Notes: generated by a model not told the origin, from the letters alone. A stretch of 64,000 nucleotides of DNA from Pyxidicoccus caerfyrddinensis (GCF_010894405.1 NZ_JAAIYA010000011.1:186001-250000), one strand, 5' to 3'. Positions 25,427 through 34,599 are shown, counted from the first letter of the stretch. Numbers and translations are program-made.

Positions 25427-25469
25427 AAACGCCGGAGCCCCCGCGAGGGTGCTCCGGCGTTTCTCTTTT
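25427..25469. terminator. Bidirectional intrinsic terminator between two POT transporter genes
   Basis: AAACGCCGGAGC (25427-25438) pairs with GCTCCGGCGTTT (25451-25462), a perfect 12-bp stem with a 12-base loop. The plus strand continues TTTCTCTTTT (25460-25469) and the minus strand reads GTTTTCATTT (25430-25421), so both convergent transcripts get a U-rich tail. Confidence 0.94.
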
Positions 25470-25489
25470 CAGGCCTCCCGGACGCCGGG

Positions 25490-26944
25490 CTACGCCGTCT
25501 TCGCCGTCGCTCCGGCCGTGGTGTGCTCGCCGGTGGGGACGGGGGCCGCCGCCTGGAAGTAGTCGCGCACCTGGAACTTGCGCGCCACGAGCCAGAGCAT
25601 GAGTCCCGCCAGCAGCGCGAGGCTGCCGTAGAAGAAGAACTGGCTGGGGCCCTTGAACGCCTGGATGCCCGAGATGAAGGCCACGAAGATGTTCGCGAGC
25701 GCCGTCGTCACCAGCCACAGCGACTGCACCACGCTCTTCATCTCGCGGGGCGCCTGCGTGTACGCGAACTCCAGGCCCGTGGTGGACACCAGGATCTCCG
25801 CCACCGTCAGCACCGCGTAGGGCAGCACCATCCACGCGATGTTGAGCACCTCCTTCTCGTCCATGCGTATCTGGAAGAAGCCGGCGATGACGTAGGAGGC
25901 CGCGCACAGCACCATGCCCAGCGGCATGCGGCGCAGCGGCGTCAGCTCCCAGCCCAGGCGCTTGAACAGCGGGTACACCGCCACCGTGAGCAGCGGGATG
26001 AGAATCATCACCAGGCCGGGGTTGATGAGCTGAATCTGGCTCGGCTGGAAGGTGAAGGGGCCCACCTGCGGGTCCATCGCCTTGGCCTGCAGCACCAGCG
26101 TGGACGCCTTCTGGTCGAAGATCATCCAGAAGAACATCACCGGGATGAAGAGCAGCACCAGGCGGAGCACCGCCTTGACGCCCTCGACGGCGGGCTCGGG
26201 GTGCTCGGCCCGCGCGGCGTCCAGCCAGTGCGCGCCCTTCACGCGCTCGCCCTTCGGGGACAGCGCCGACATGACCACGTGGAGGAACGAGTGCGGGTTC
26301 TTCCCCGTGGGCGGCACCAGCACATAGTGCCGGCGGCCCAGCCAGTAGATGGCCGTGGCGATGAACATCAGGACGCCTGGGATTCCGAATGCCACCGACG
26401 GCCCGTACTTCGCCAGGATGGCCGGGATGAACAGCGCCGCGAAGAACGAGCCGAGGTTGATGCTCCAGTAGAAGATGGAGAAGATCTTGTTCACGAGGTG
26501 CTTGTTGGACTCGTCGAACTGGTCCCCCACCATCGCCGCGACGCACGGCTTGATTCCGCCCGAGCCCATCGCGATGAGCAGCAGCCCGAAGTAGAAGCCC
26601 AGCGGCACGTCCTCGAAGAACGCCAGGCACGCGTGGCCCGCGCAGTACACCAGGCTCAGCCAGAGGATGACCTTGAACTTGCCGAACACCCGGTCGGCGA
26701 GCCACCCGCCCACGAGCGGGAACCAGTACACGCCGAACATGAAGAGGTGGAAGTAGCTCTTCGCGAGGGCGGCGCGGTCATCTCCCTCTCCCGCGGTCTG
26801 CCGGAGCAGGTAGTCCGCGAGGAACACGGTGAGGATTCCGCGCATCCCGTAGAAACTGAACCGCTCACAGGCCTCCTGGCCGATGATGTACGGGATTTGC
26901 GGGGGGAACTTGTTGCTCTGCGCGGCGGCGGTGGGCTGTGCCAT
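25490..26944 (-). CDS. POT-family peptide transporter (second copy)
   Basis: A 484-residue POT transporter. QEACERFSFYGMRGILTVFL is the family signature, FSIFYWSINLGSFFAALF the second, and PVMFFWMIFDQKAST fits the seventh helix. It differs clearly from the neighbour at 23829: about 12 helices, no long middle insertion, and a Thr/Ala tail. The two look like diverged members rather than a recent duplication, perhaps with different peptide or drug specificity. The start ATG at 26944 is followed by a short polar N terminus and then the signature. Its promoter must lie within the 370-base region to the right. Confidence 0.93.
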   Translation of the reverse strand: MAQPTAAAQSNKFPPQIPYIIGQEACERFSFYGMRGILTVFLADYLLRQTAGEGDDRAALAKSYFHLFMFGVYWFPLVGGWLADRVFGKFKVILWLSLVYCAGHACLAFFEDVPLGFYFGLLLIAMGSGGIKPCVAAMVGDQFDESNKHLVNKIFSIFYWSINLGSFFAALFIPAILAKYGPSVAFGIPGVLMFIATAIYWLGRRHYVLVPPTGKNPHSFLHVVMSALSPKGERVKGAHWLDAARAEHPEPAVEGVKAVLRLVLLFIPVMFFWMIFDQKASTLVLQAKAMDPQVGPFTFQPSQIQLINPGLVMILIPLLTVAVYPLFKRLGWELTPLRRMPLGMVLCAASYVIAGFFQIRMDEKEVLNIAWMVLPYAVLTVAEILVSTTGLEFAYTQAPREMKSVVQSLWLVTTALANIFVAFISGIQAFKGPSQFFFYGSLALLAGLMLWLVARKFQVRDYFQAAAPVPTGEHTTAGATAKTA

Positions 26945-27142
26945 GCGACAGGGTACTCTCTCGTGGCAGAAGGTGGGGGCTCCAAGAAAACAAGGATTCG
27001 AACCCTACCCAACCCCTCGCGCGGACTCCACCCCCGCCCGGCACGCTCAGCCGCACCCCTACCGGAATTCTCCCGCGAGCATGGGCGCTCGATTCCGATA
27101 CAGATGATGTTTCACGATACAACTCGATTAGTTCTCACGCGT

Positions 27143-27170
27143 TTGACAGGGATTGAGACGTCCCTATCAT
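27143..27170 (+). promoter_or_regulatory. Near-consensus sigma-70 promoter with no downstream gene
   Basis: TTGACA (27143-27148) is a perfect -35 box; TATCAT (27165-27170) is a good -10 box; the spacer is 16 bases. Start of transcription would be near 27177. The next plus-strand gene is over 3 kb away, and the transcript would run into the 3' end of uvrA on the opposite strand. Confidence 0.6.
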
Positions 27171-27190
27171 GTGACTCGCGGTACGTCTCA
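27154..27190. promoter_or_regulatory. 8-bp inverted repeat overlapping the orphan promoter
   Basis: TGAGACGT (27154-27161) and ACGTCTCA (27183-27190) are perfect inverted copies 21 bases apart, flanking the -10 box and likely start site. A second pair, CTCGCG (27175-27180) and CGCGAG (27194-27199), is interleaved. This is operator-like, or the 5' stem of an RNA. Confidence 0.5.
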
Positions 27191-27210
27191 CTTCGCGAGC
27201 CACACCCCTC

Positions 27211-27289
27211 CCGTGACACCATTCCTCCAAGGTGGACGGGGGGTTGGGGGTGAATGAAGGCACCCCCGCCCCCCGCTCCATTGTCACGG
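27211..27289. repeat. Large stem-loop downstream of the orphan promoter and uvrA
   Basis: CCGTGACA (27211-27218) pairs with TGTCACGG (27282-27289). Inside lies a second stem, 27233-27252 with 27261-27280 (G-tract arm against C-tract arm, about 18 pairs), loop AATGAAGG. It sits 26 bases past the uvrA stop and may end uvrA transcription or form the 3' part of a small RNA. No T tract follows on either strand. Confidence 0.65.
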
Positions 27290-27314
27290 AAGCGGCGGCC
27301 GGTGCGGTGGGACG

Positions 27315-30212
27315 TCAGCTCGCTTCCTGCAGACCTGGCCCCGGGCCATCCACGCGCTGGCCCACGCGAGCCCTGCGCGCCTTCGTCAGCACGTGCCCGA
27401 GGTAGCGGCCGGTGTGGCTGCCCTCCACTCGAGCGACCTGCTCGGGCGTGCCGGTGGCCAGAATCCTGCCGCCGCCCGCGCCGCCCTCGGGGCCCAGGTC
27501 GATGACCCAGTCCGAGCTCTTGATGACATCCAGGTTGTGCTCGATGACGAGCACGCTGTTGCCCGCCTCCACCAGTCGGTTGAGCACGGACAGGAGCTTG
27601 CGGATGTCCTCGAAGTGCAGGCCCGTGGTGGGCTCGTCGAGGATGTAGAGCGTGCGGCCGGTGGCCACGCGCGCCAGCTCACGTGCCAGCTTGATTCGCT
27701 GGGCCTCGCCGCCGGACAGGGTGGGGGAGGGCTGGCCCAGGCGGATGTAGCTCAGGCCCACGTCATGCAGCGTCTGCAGCACGCGCATGATGTCCTTGTG
27801 CGCGCCGAAGTGCTCCATCGCCTCGCGCACGCTCATGTCGAGCACCTCGGCGATGTTCTTCCCCTTGTAGCGCACGCGCAGGGTGGCCTCGTTGAAGCGC
27901 TTGCCGGCGCACACCTCGCAGGGCACGTACACGTCCGCGAGGAAGTGCATCTCCACCAGCTTCACGCCGTCGCCCTCGCACGACTCGCAGCGGCCGCCCT
28001 TGATGTTGAAGCTGAAGCGGCCCGGCCCGTAGCCGAAGGCGCGCGCCTCCGGCGTCATCGCGAACACCTCGCGGATGTTGTCGAACAGCTTGGTGTATGT
28101 GGCCGGGTTGCTGCGCGGCGTGCGGCCAATGGGGCGCTGGTCGATGTCGATGACCTTGTCCAGGTGCTCGAACCCCTGGATGGACTTGTGCTTGCCGGGC
28201 GACTCGCGGCTCTCGTAGAGGTGCCGCGCCAGGGCGGGGTAGAGGATTTCGTTGATGAGCGTGGACTTGCCCGCGCCGGACACGCCGGTAATCGCGCTGA
28301 AGACGCCGAGCGGAATCTCCGCGTCCACGTTCTTCAGGTTGTTCTCCGTCGCGCCCTGGATGACGAGCTTGCGCTTGGGGTCCGGCTTGCGGCGCTGCTG
28401 CGGAATCTCGATTTCCTTCCGCCCGGAGAGGTACGCGCCCGTCTCGCTGTCCTCGTTCGCCATCACCTGCGCGGGCGTGCCCTGGGCCACCACCTGACCG
28501 CCCAGCTCGCCCGCGCCGGGGCCGAAGTCCACCAGCCAGTCCGCCTCCTCCATCGTCTCCTCGTCGTGCTCCACCACGAGGACGGAGTTGCCCAAATCCC
28601 GCAGGCGCTTGAGCGTGGTCAGCAGCTTGCCGTTGTCGCGCTGGTGCAGGCCGATGGAGGGCTCGTCGAGGATGTAGATGACGCCCGTCAGCTCGCTGCC
28701 CATCTGCGACGCCAGGCGGATGCGCTGGCTCTCGCCGCCGGACAGCGTGGACGCGGTGCGGTCCAACATCAGGTAGCCCAGGCCCACGTCCACCAGGAAG
28801 GACAGACGGCTGCGAATCTCCTTCAACAGCTCGGTGGCGATCTTCCGCTCGTGCGCGGACAGGCCCATCTCGCCGAGGAAGCCCAGCGCGTCGGAGATGG
28901 TCAGCCGGCTCAATTGCACAATCGTCTGGCCGTGGACCTTCACCGCGCGGCTCTCCGGCTTCAGGCGCTCGCCCTTGCAGGAGGGGCAGGGCTTGTTGCT
29001 GAAGTACTTCTGCAGCTCGGCGCGGCGCGCCTCGGAGGTGGTGGTCTTGAAGTTGCGCATCATGCGCTCGACCAGGCCCTCCCACTCCATCTTGTACTGG
29101 CCGCCCTCGCCCCACTCGACGGTGAAGCTCTTGCCGTTGGAGCCGGACATCAGCGTGTCCTTCTCGCGCTTGGACAGCTTCGCGTAGGGCACGTCCAGAT
29201 CAATCTTGAACGCCTTGGCCAGGCTCTCCACGAAGTCGGCCGTCCAGCCCTCGCCGCGATTCATGCCGTTGGCCCACGGTTCAATGGCGCCGTCGCGGAT
29301 GCTGCGGGACGGGTCCGGGACGATGAGGTCCGGGTCCATCTCCGGCTTGGTGCCCAGGCCGTTGCAGTCCGTGCACATGCCCAGCGGGTTGTTGAAGGAG
29401 AAGGACGCGGGCGTCAAATCCCCGAAGGACAGGCCGCAGGTGGGGCACGCGTTGAGCTCGGACATGACGCGGTCCGAGGCCGGGGTGCCCTTCTCGTCGG
29501 TGACGATGAGGGTGCCCTTGCCCTCGCGCAGCGCCGTCTCCACGGAGTCGGTGAGGCGCGTCTTGAGGTCGGGCTTGAGCACGAGCCGGTCGATGACGAG
29601 CGCGATGTCGTGCTTGGACTTCTTGTCCAGCTCGATGCGCTCCTCCAGGCTCTTCAGCGCCCCGTCGATGCGCGCGCGAGAGAAGCCGCGCTTCTGCGCC
29701 TCGGAGAGCAGCTCCTTGTGCTCGCCCTTGCGGTTGGTGACGAGCGGCGCGAGCACCTGGAGCTTGCTGCCCGCGGGCATCTTCAGGATTTCGTCGACAA
29801 TCTGCTGCGCGCTCTGCTTGCCCACCTTGCGCCCGCAGTTGGGGCAGTGCTGCACGCCGATGGAGGCGTAGAGCACGCGCAGGTAGTCGTGCACCTCGGT
29901 GACGGTGCCCACCGTGGAGCGGGGGTTGTTGCTGGCCGCCTTCTGCTCGATGGAGATGGTGGGCGACAGGCCGCGGATGGTGTCGTACTTCGGCTTCTCC
30001 ATCTGCCCGAGGAACTGCCGGGCATAGGCGGAGAGGCTCTCCACGTAGCGGCGCTGGCCTTCCGCGTAGAGCGTGTCGAAGGCGAGGGAGCTCTTGCCAG
30101 ACCCCGAGACACCCGTGAAGACGACGAGCTTCTTCTTCGGGATGTCCAGGGAGACGTTCTTGAGGTTGTGCTCCTTGGCGCCTCGGAGGGAGATGACGTC
30201 GGGCTCGGACAT
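27315..30212 (-). CDS. uvrA: Excinuclease ABC subunit A
   Basis: A 965-residue UvrA, the damage-recognition ATPase of nucleotide excision repair. Two ABC modules are visible: Walker A GVSGSGKSSLAFDT with signature LSGGESQRIRLA, and GVSGAGKSTLINEIL with LSGGEAQRIKLA. Zinc-binding CxxC pairs appear as CPNC, CPTC...CTDC and CESC...CEVC, matching the UvrA zinc modules. Length is slightly above the usual 940. ATG at 30212 (MSEPDVISLRGAKEHN) matches known N termini; the 34-residue upstream extension is unlikely. uvrB and uvrC are not adjacent. No LexA-type operator was recognised upstream. Confidence 0.98.
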   Translation of the reverse strand: MSEPDVISLRGAKEHNLKNVSLDIPKKKLVVFTGVSGSGKSSLAFDTLYAEGQRRYVESLSAYARQFLGQMEKPKYDTIRGLSPTISIEQKAASNNPRSTVGTVTEVHDYLRVLYASIGVQHCPNCGRKVGKQSAQQIVDEILKMPAGSKLQVLAPLVTNRKGEHKELLSEAQKRGFSRARIDGALKSLEERIELDKKSKHDIALVIDRLVLKPDLKTRLTDSVETALREGKGTLIVTDEKGTPASDRVMSELNACPTCGLSFGDLTPASFSFNNPLGMCTDCNGLGTKPEMDPDLIVPDPSRSIRDGAIEPWANGMNRGEGWTADFVESLAKAFKIDLDVPYAKLSKREKDTLMSGSNGKSFTVEWGEGGQYKMEWEGLVERMMRNFKTTTSEARRAELQKYFSNKPCPSCKGERLKPESRAVKVHGQTIVQLSRLTISDALGFLGEMGLSAHERKIATELLKEIRSRLSFLVDVGLGYLMLDRTASTLSGGESQRIRLASQMGSELTGVIYILDEPSIGLHQRDNGKLLTTLKRLRDLGNSVLVVEHDEETMEEADWLVDFGPGAGELGGQVVAQGTPAQVMANEDSETGAYLSGRKEIEIPQQRRKPDPKRKLVIQGATENNLKNVDAEIPLGVFSAITGVSGAGKSTLINEILYPALARHLYESRESPGKHKSIQGFEHLDKVIDIDQRPIGRTPRSNPATYTKLFDNIREVFAMTPEARAFGYGPGRFSFNIKGGRCESCEGDGVKLVEMHFLADVYVPCEVCAGKRFNEATLRVRYKGKNIAEVLDMSVREAMEHFGAHKDIMRVLQTLHDVGLSYIRLGQPSPTLSGGEAQRIKLARELARVATGRTLYILDEPTTGLHFEDIRKLLSVLNRLVEAGNSVLVIEHNLDVIKSSDWVIDLGPEGGAGGGRILATGTPEQVARVEGSHTGRYLGHVLTKARRARVGQRVDGPGPGLQEAS

Positions 30213-30397
30213 GATGGGCGGGCGTTTACCACTGAATGGGTGTTCCGGTGCGAGGAAACTCGCACGGGTGGAGTGAATGACGGCCAACGCGCCGGGTTTC
30301 AACGCCCATCCCACATGTGCCAGGTCCCCAGACGGGCGGGCAGGGCCGGCAGGGCAGGCTGCCGCCCCATGGGTTTCCCTGTAGGGTGCGCCCGTCC

Positions 30398-31300
30398 ATG
30401 AACGGCTGGGTCCTCCCCGAGCGCTACCGCGGCACCCCCCTGCTCGTCTTCTCGAGCTTCCTCTTCGCGGTGATGGCGCTGTGCACGCGGCTGTTGGCGG
30501 GCCGGCTGTCCCCCGGGCAGGTGGCGTCCGGGCGCTTCCTCATCGGGCTGGTGTTCCTGGCCATCTACTTCCCGGCCCTGGGGCGCAAGCCGCGCTACGG
30601 GCGCCTGTCTTTGTGGGTGCTGCGCGGCATCTTCGGCGGCGCGGCCGTCTACCTGTATTTCATCGCCATCGACCGGATGACGGTGGGGCCGGCAGTGCTG
30701 CTCAATGCGTGCTGGCCCATCTACGCGGCCATCATCGGCTGGCTGTTCCTGCGCGAGCGCGTCACCGGGCCGCTGCTGGCGGGGCTGGCGCTCACCACGC
30801 TGGGCGCGGGCCTGGTGATGTGGAGCAGCATGGCGGGCGGCGCGTCGCTGTCACTGGGCCTGGGGGCATGGGCGGGCATGGGCTCGGCGGTGCTGGGCGG
30901 CGCGGCGGTGGTGGTGGTGCGCGCGCTGCGGCACGACACGGACTCGGCCACCGTCTTCTTCTCCTTCTGTCTCTTCGGCCTCCTGTTCAGCCTGCCCTTC
31001 GCGATTCAAGACTGGCGGCCGCTGGGGTGGGACGTGGTGCTGCCGCTGCTCGGCGTGGGGCTGACGTCCGTCGCGGCGCAGATGACCTTCACGTATGCCT
31101 TTGGCTACGTCACCGCGGTGGCGGGCGGTGTGGCCACGCAGCTCACGCCGGCCTTCTCGTGGGTGATGGGCGCGCTGCTGCTTGGCGAGCCCGTGTCGCC
31201 GCTCGCCGTCACCGGCGCGCTGGTGTGCGTGGGCGGCGTGTTGTGGGGCACCGGCGTGGTGGGACGGCTGTTGGCACCGGCATCCCGTCCCACGGTCTGA
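30398..31300 (+). CDS. EamA/DMT-family membrane transporter
   Basis: A 300-residue protein with ten hydrophobic helices arranged as two EamA repeats of five. Helix signatures include VFSSFLFAVMALCTRLLAG, VAAQMTFTYAFGYVTAV and a closing VTGALVCVGGVLWGTGVV. EamA proteins export metabolites, amino acids or drugs across the inner membrane; substrate cannot be predicted here. ATG at 30398 begins just before the first helix (MNGWVLPERYRGTPLLVF); an upstream extension is Gly/Pro low complexity. Divergent from uvrA. Confidence 0.9.
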   Translation: MNGWVLPERYRGTPLLVFSSFLFAVMALCTRLLAGRLSPGQVASGRFLIGLVFLAIYFPALGRKPRYGRLSLWVLRGIFGGAAVYLYFIAIDRMTVGPAVLLNACWPIYAAIIGWLFLRERVTGPLLAGLALTTLGAGLVMWSSMAGGASLSLGLGAWAGMGSAVLGGAAVVVVRALRHDTDSATVFFSFCLFGLLFSLPFAIQDWRPLGWDVVLPLLGVGLTSVAAQMTFTYAFGYVTAVAGGVATQLTPAFSWVMGALLLGEPVSPLAVTGALVCVGGVLWGTGVVGRLLAPASRPTV

Positions 31301-31582
31301 AACGTCGCCCGCTGAACCCGGCAGCCCCTCCCGGCCGTCGGATTCGTCGGTGTGTTACCGGCGCTTCCTGAAGGAATTCCAGTCCTTCAGCCCGAATGGG
31401 AAATGTTGTTCCACGCGCGGTGCCAGTCCTTTCCCATAGAGGCCAGAGGCTTGCCGCGTCGGCCTGCCGACGTCTTCCCCCCATGGAGCGTGGGCACCCG
31501 GGTTGCAGAGAGCCCTCCGCCGGAGCCGTGGATCACCGCGGCTCACGAAATTCGTGGTCCCCGGGCGTGGCGGGAGGTCGTT

Positions 31583-34528
31583 ATGAGCAGGGCGCTGTGG
31601 GTGGCGTGGGTGGCGGCGGCGGTGTTGGTGGGGGTGGGGTGCGAGCGGCCGTCGTCCCAGAAGGCAAAGAGCGCCTTCCTGGTTCGCCCGGAGACGATTG
31701 AGTTCGGCCCCGCGGCGCTGGGACGCACCAAGAGCTTCAAGCTGAAGATCGCCAACGGGGGCCGCGCCTCGTACCGCGTGGAGGGCGCTGTCTCCACCGT
31801 GCCCAACGTGGAGATTCCTCCCTTCGCGCCCTTCGTCCTGAACGCCGGAGGCGAGCAGGAGATCGAGGTCCGCTTCACGCCGCAGGTGGAGGGCGTGGTG
31901 CAGGGCATGGTGGAAATCATCAGCGACGCCGAGTCGGACGGGCTGGTGCCCGTCAACGGCCGCGGTGTGAAGGCCTTCGTGGAGGTGCCGGAGACGGCGC
32001 TCGACTTCGGCAACGTGGCCATGGGCATGGTGGAGATGCGCGAGGTGACGGTGCGCAATCCCTCCGACGTGGAGAGCCCGCTGGTGCTGTCCATCCAGGG
32101 CACGGACGCGGACCAGTTCACCGCCGGAAGGGGACAGTCCTCGGTGCTGGCCGCGGGCGAGGAGCGCGTGGTGCCGGTGGCCTTCGCGCCGGGCCGCCTG
32201 GGCTCGGCGGAGGCCGCGCTGCACGTGGTGGTGTGCGAGGGCTGCGAGCCGGCGGTGATTCCGCTGCACGGCCTGGGCATCGCCTCCAAGCTGGAGGTGA
32301 CGCCGCTGCGCTTGGACTTCGGGCGCGTAGCGCTGGGGGCTACGGCGGAGCAGTCGATTACGGTGCGCAACCAGGGCACGGTGGCGCTGAGCTACTCGGG
32401 GGTGCAGCTGCTGGACAACCCGGGCGGCGTCTTCAAGGTGGTGAACGAGCCGGTGGTGCCTGGCGGGGTGCTGGCCGCGGGCGCGTCGGTGGAGCTGCGC
32501 GTGGCCTTCACGCCGGTGGCGCTGGGGCGCGTGCGCGACGGCCGGGTGGAGGTTGGCGTGAGAGACCAGGGCTCGAGCGCGCCGGGGCCCAAGGTGTCGC
32601 TGACGGGTGAGGGCGGCGCCTCATGTGTCACGGTGCTCCCGCGCAAGGTGGACTTCGGCGTGGTGGCCGAGGGCATGACGGCCACGCGTGAGGTGCAGGT
32701 CATCAACCGCTGCCGTGACAGCGTGCTGCTGAGCAACCTGCAGCTCGATACGACCCAGGGCGGCTTCTTCACCCTGGCCCAGGCGCCCGCGAGCGTGACG
32801 GTGCCGGCCGGTGAGACGGCGAAGGTCGGTGTGACGTTCAGCCCGCGCGTGGGCCTGACGGCGGCCAGCGCCGGGCAGCTCGCGGTGACGGTGCGCACCG
32901 GCACGGGCTCAGCCACGGAGGCGGTGACGCTGTCGGGTCAGGGCCGCGTCTTCAAGCCCTGCCAGTACGAGATGCCCAAGACGCTCAGCTTCGGGAAGGT
33001 GCCGGTGGGCGCGTCGGTGGCGCTCGGCGTGTCGGTGCGCAACACCGGCGCGGAGGCGTGCTACCTGGCCTCCATGCAGCTGTCTCAGGGCTCGGATTCG
33101 GCCTTCAGCTCGCTGGACGTGGACAACCGCGTGCTGGAGCCGGGGCAGAAGGCGACGCTGGTGGTGAGCTTCAAGCCGGAGTCGGAGGGCATCTTCTCCG
33201 GCATGGCCGAGGCGTGGGTGAACCACCCGACGGCGGGACACCCGCTGGTGCAGGTCTCCGGCGAGGGCGTGAAGCACTGCTTCGCGGTGCAGCCCACCAC
33301 GGTGGACTTCGGCATCACCAAGCTGTCCTGCGGGCCCCGCGTTCGCGAGGTGCTCGCCATCAACAACTGCCTCGGCCAGGTGCAGCTGACCGGCATGGCG
33401 CTGGAGCAGGTGGGCAATGAGTTCACCGTGGCCTCGCTGACGCCCTTCCCCCACACGCTGCCCCAGGGCGGCCGGGTGCGGGTGCTCGCCACGTACACGC
33501 CGGAGGACGACGGCGACGACACGGCGGCGCTGCGCTTCACGCTGGATGACGGGTCTGTATTCACTGCGGGCTTCATCGGCCGCGGGGTGACGAAGGCGGA
33601 GCAGACGGACCGCTTCTTCCAGGAGTCCGAGGCGAAGGTGGACGTGCTCTTCGTGGTGGATAACTCCGGCTCCATGATGGAGGAGCAGCAGAGCCTGGGG
33701 CAGAACTTCGCGGCCTTCCTGAGCGCGGCGAACCAGGCGGCGGTGGACTACCGCATCGGCGTCACCACCACGGGCCTGGACCCGTCTCCGGGCGGCTGGT
33801 CCGAGTGCCCGGGCGGCGCGCAGGGCGGTGAGAATGGCCGCCTGTTCCCGGTGGATGGCTCGCGGCCGCGCATCATCACCCCGTCCACGCCCGACGCGGC
33901 GGGCGTCTTCGCCAGCAACACCCGGGTGGGCGTGTGCCATTGGAACGAGCAGGGCCTGGACGCGGCGCACCGCGCGCTGTCGGACCCGCTGCTGTACCAG
34001 CAGGACGACCCGCGCACCCCGCTGGCCAACGACGGCAACGGCGGCTTCCTGCGCGAGGACGCGAAGCTGGCCATCATCTTCCTGTCGGACGAGGAGGACT
34101 TCAGCTCGCAGCCGGTGTCCTTCTACGAGACGTACTTCCTGGCGCTGAAGGGCAATGACAAGACGCGGCTGAGCATCAACGCCATCGTCGGTCCGGCGGA
34201 CCTGGGCACCTGCCCGACGTCCAGCAGCTCCGGCAGCCGCTACATCCAGCTGGCCCAGGCCACGGGCGGCGCGGTGGAGAGCATCTGCACGCCCAACTGG
34301 GCCGCGTCCCTGGAGAAGCTGTCCAACAGCGCCTTCGGCCCCAACCGCCGCTTCACGCTGTCCGAGCAGCCGGCGGACCCGGAGCGCATCGTCGTCGAGG
34401 TGGATGGCGTCAAGGTGACGGACGGCTGGGCGTATGACGCCAGCAACAACTCCATCCTCTTCGAGCGCGACGCGGCCCCCGCGCCCGGCTCCATGGTGGA
34501 GGTGACGTACCCGCTGGGCTGCAACTAG
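31583..34528 (+). CDS. Surface lipoprotein with six ASH-like repeats and a VWA domain
   Basis: A 981-residue lipoprotein. The signal peptide MSRALWVAWVAAAVLVGVGC ends in a lipobox (Cys20). Six repeats of about 90-110 residues follow, each with the pattern (I/L/V)xFGxVxxG...VxVxN, typical of ASH/HYDIN-type (choice-of-anchor D) immunoglobulin-like domains, from about residue 33 to 660. From about 685 a von Willebrand A domain has an intact MIDAS start (VVDNSGSMMEE); a beta-rich C-terminal segment (ERIVVEVDGVKV) closes the protein. The design suggests a long surface stalk presenting a metal-dependent adhesion domain. ATG at 31583 is preceded by GGAGGT (31573-31578). A good terminator follows. 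Role in adhesion or motility is inference. Confidence 0.88.
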   Translation: MSRALWVAWVAAAVLVGVGCERPSSQKAKSAFLVRPETIEFGPAALGRTKSFKLKIANGGRASYRVEGAVSTVPNVEIPPFAPFVLNAGGEQEIEVRFTPQVEGVVQGMVEIISDAESDGLVPVNGRGVKAFVEVPETALDFGNVAMGMVEMREVTVRNPSDVESPLVLSIQGTDADQFTAGRGQSSVLAAGEERVVPVAFAPGRLGSAEAALHVVVCEGCEPAVIPLHGLGIASKLEVTPLRLDFGRVALGATAEQSITVRNQGTVALSYSGVQLLDNPGGVFKVVNEPVVPGGVLAAGASVELRVAFTPVALGRVRDGRVEVGVRDQGSSAPGPKVSLTGEGGASCVTVLPRKVDFGVVAEGMTATREVQVINRCRDSVLLSNLQLDTTQGGFFTLAQAPASVTVPAGETAKVGVTFSPRVGLTAASAGQLAVTVRTGTGSATEAVTLSGQGRVFKPCQYEMPKTLSFGKVPVGASVALGVSVRNTGAEACYLASMQLSQGSDSAFSSLDVDNRVLEPGQKATLVVSFKPESEGIFSGMAEAWVNHPTAGHPLVQVSGEGVKHCFAVQPTTVDFGITKLSCGPRVREVLAINNCLGQVQLTGMALEQVGNEFTVASLTPFPHTLPQGGRVRVLATYTPEDDGDDTAALRFTLDDGSVFTAGFIGRGVTKAEQTDRFFQESEAKVDVLFVVDNSGSMMEEQQSLGQNFAAFLSAANQAAVDYRIGVTTTGLDPSPGGWSECPGGAQGGENGRLFPVDGSRPRIITPSTPDAAGVFASNTRVGVCHWNEQGLDAAHRALSDPLLYQQDDPRTPLANDGNGGFLREDAKLAIIFLSDEEDFSSQPVSFYETYFLALKGNDKTRLSINAIVGPADLGTCPTSSSSGSRYIQLAQATGGAVESICTPNWAASLEKLSNSAFGPNRRFTLSEQPADPERIVVEVDGVKVTDGWAYDASNNSILFERDAAPAPGSMVEVTYPLGCN

Positions 34529-34558
34529 CCCGCGCCGCGAGGTCGGGTTGTTTTCCGG

Positions 34559-34599
34559 GGCGCTCCCATCGCGAGGTGGGGGCGCCTCTTTCATTTCTT
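34559..34599 (+). terminator. Intrinsic terminator of the VWA lipoprotein gene
   Basis: GGCGCTCCCA (34559-34568) pairs with TGGGGGCGCC (34577-34586), a 10-bp stem with one G-U pair and an 8-base loop, followed by the T-rich TCTTTCATTTCTT (34587-34599). It starts 30 bases after the stop codon. Confidence 0.85.

Larger units (their letters stand above)
26945..27314. other. Non-coding region between POT and uvrA genes, AT-rich core with repeats
   Basis: These 370 bases lack a credible gene. The part around 27085-27170 is much richer in AT than its surroundings. It has two copies of CTCGATT (27088-27094, 27123-27129) and of CGATACA (27096-27102, 27115-27121), a near-consensus plus-strand promoter, an 8-bp inverted repeat and a large hairpin (listed separately). 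The left third presumably holds the promoter of the minus-strand POT gene. Confidence 0.7.

Noticed and set aside
26994..27005. GGATTCGAACCC, which looks like the T-loop of a minus-strand tRNA
   Set aside because: The flanks do not form a T-stem plus acceptor stem: the expected acceptor strand has no complementary partner about 70 bases away, and no D- or anticodon arm can be drawn. It may be a chance match or an old tRNA fragment.
27393..30401. A 1002-codon plus-strand frame opposite uvrA
   Set aside because: Same high-GC shadow effect; no domain, and composition (Val/His/Gln/Arg) is that of a reverse-complement frame.
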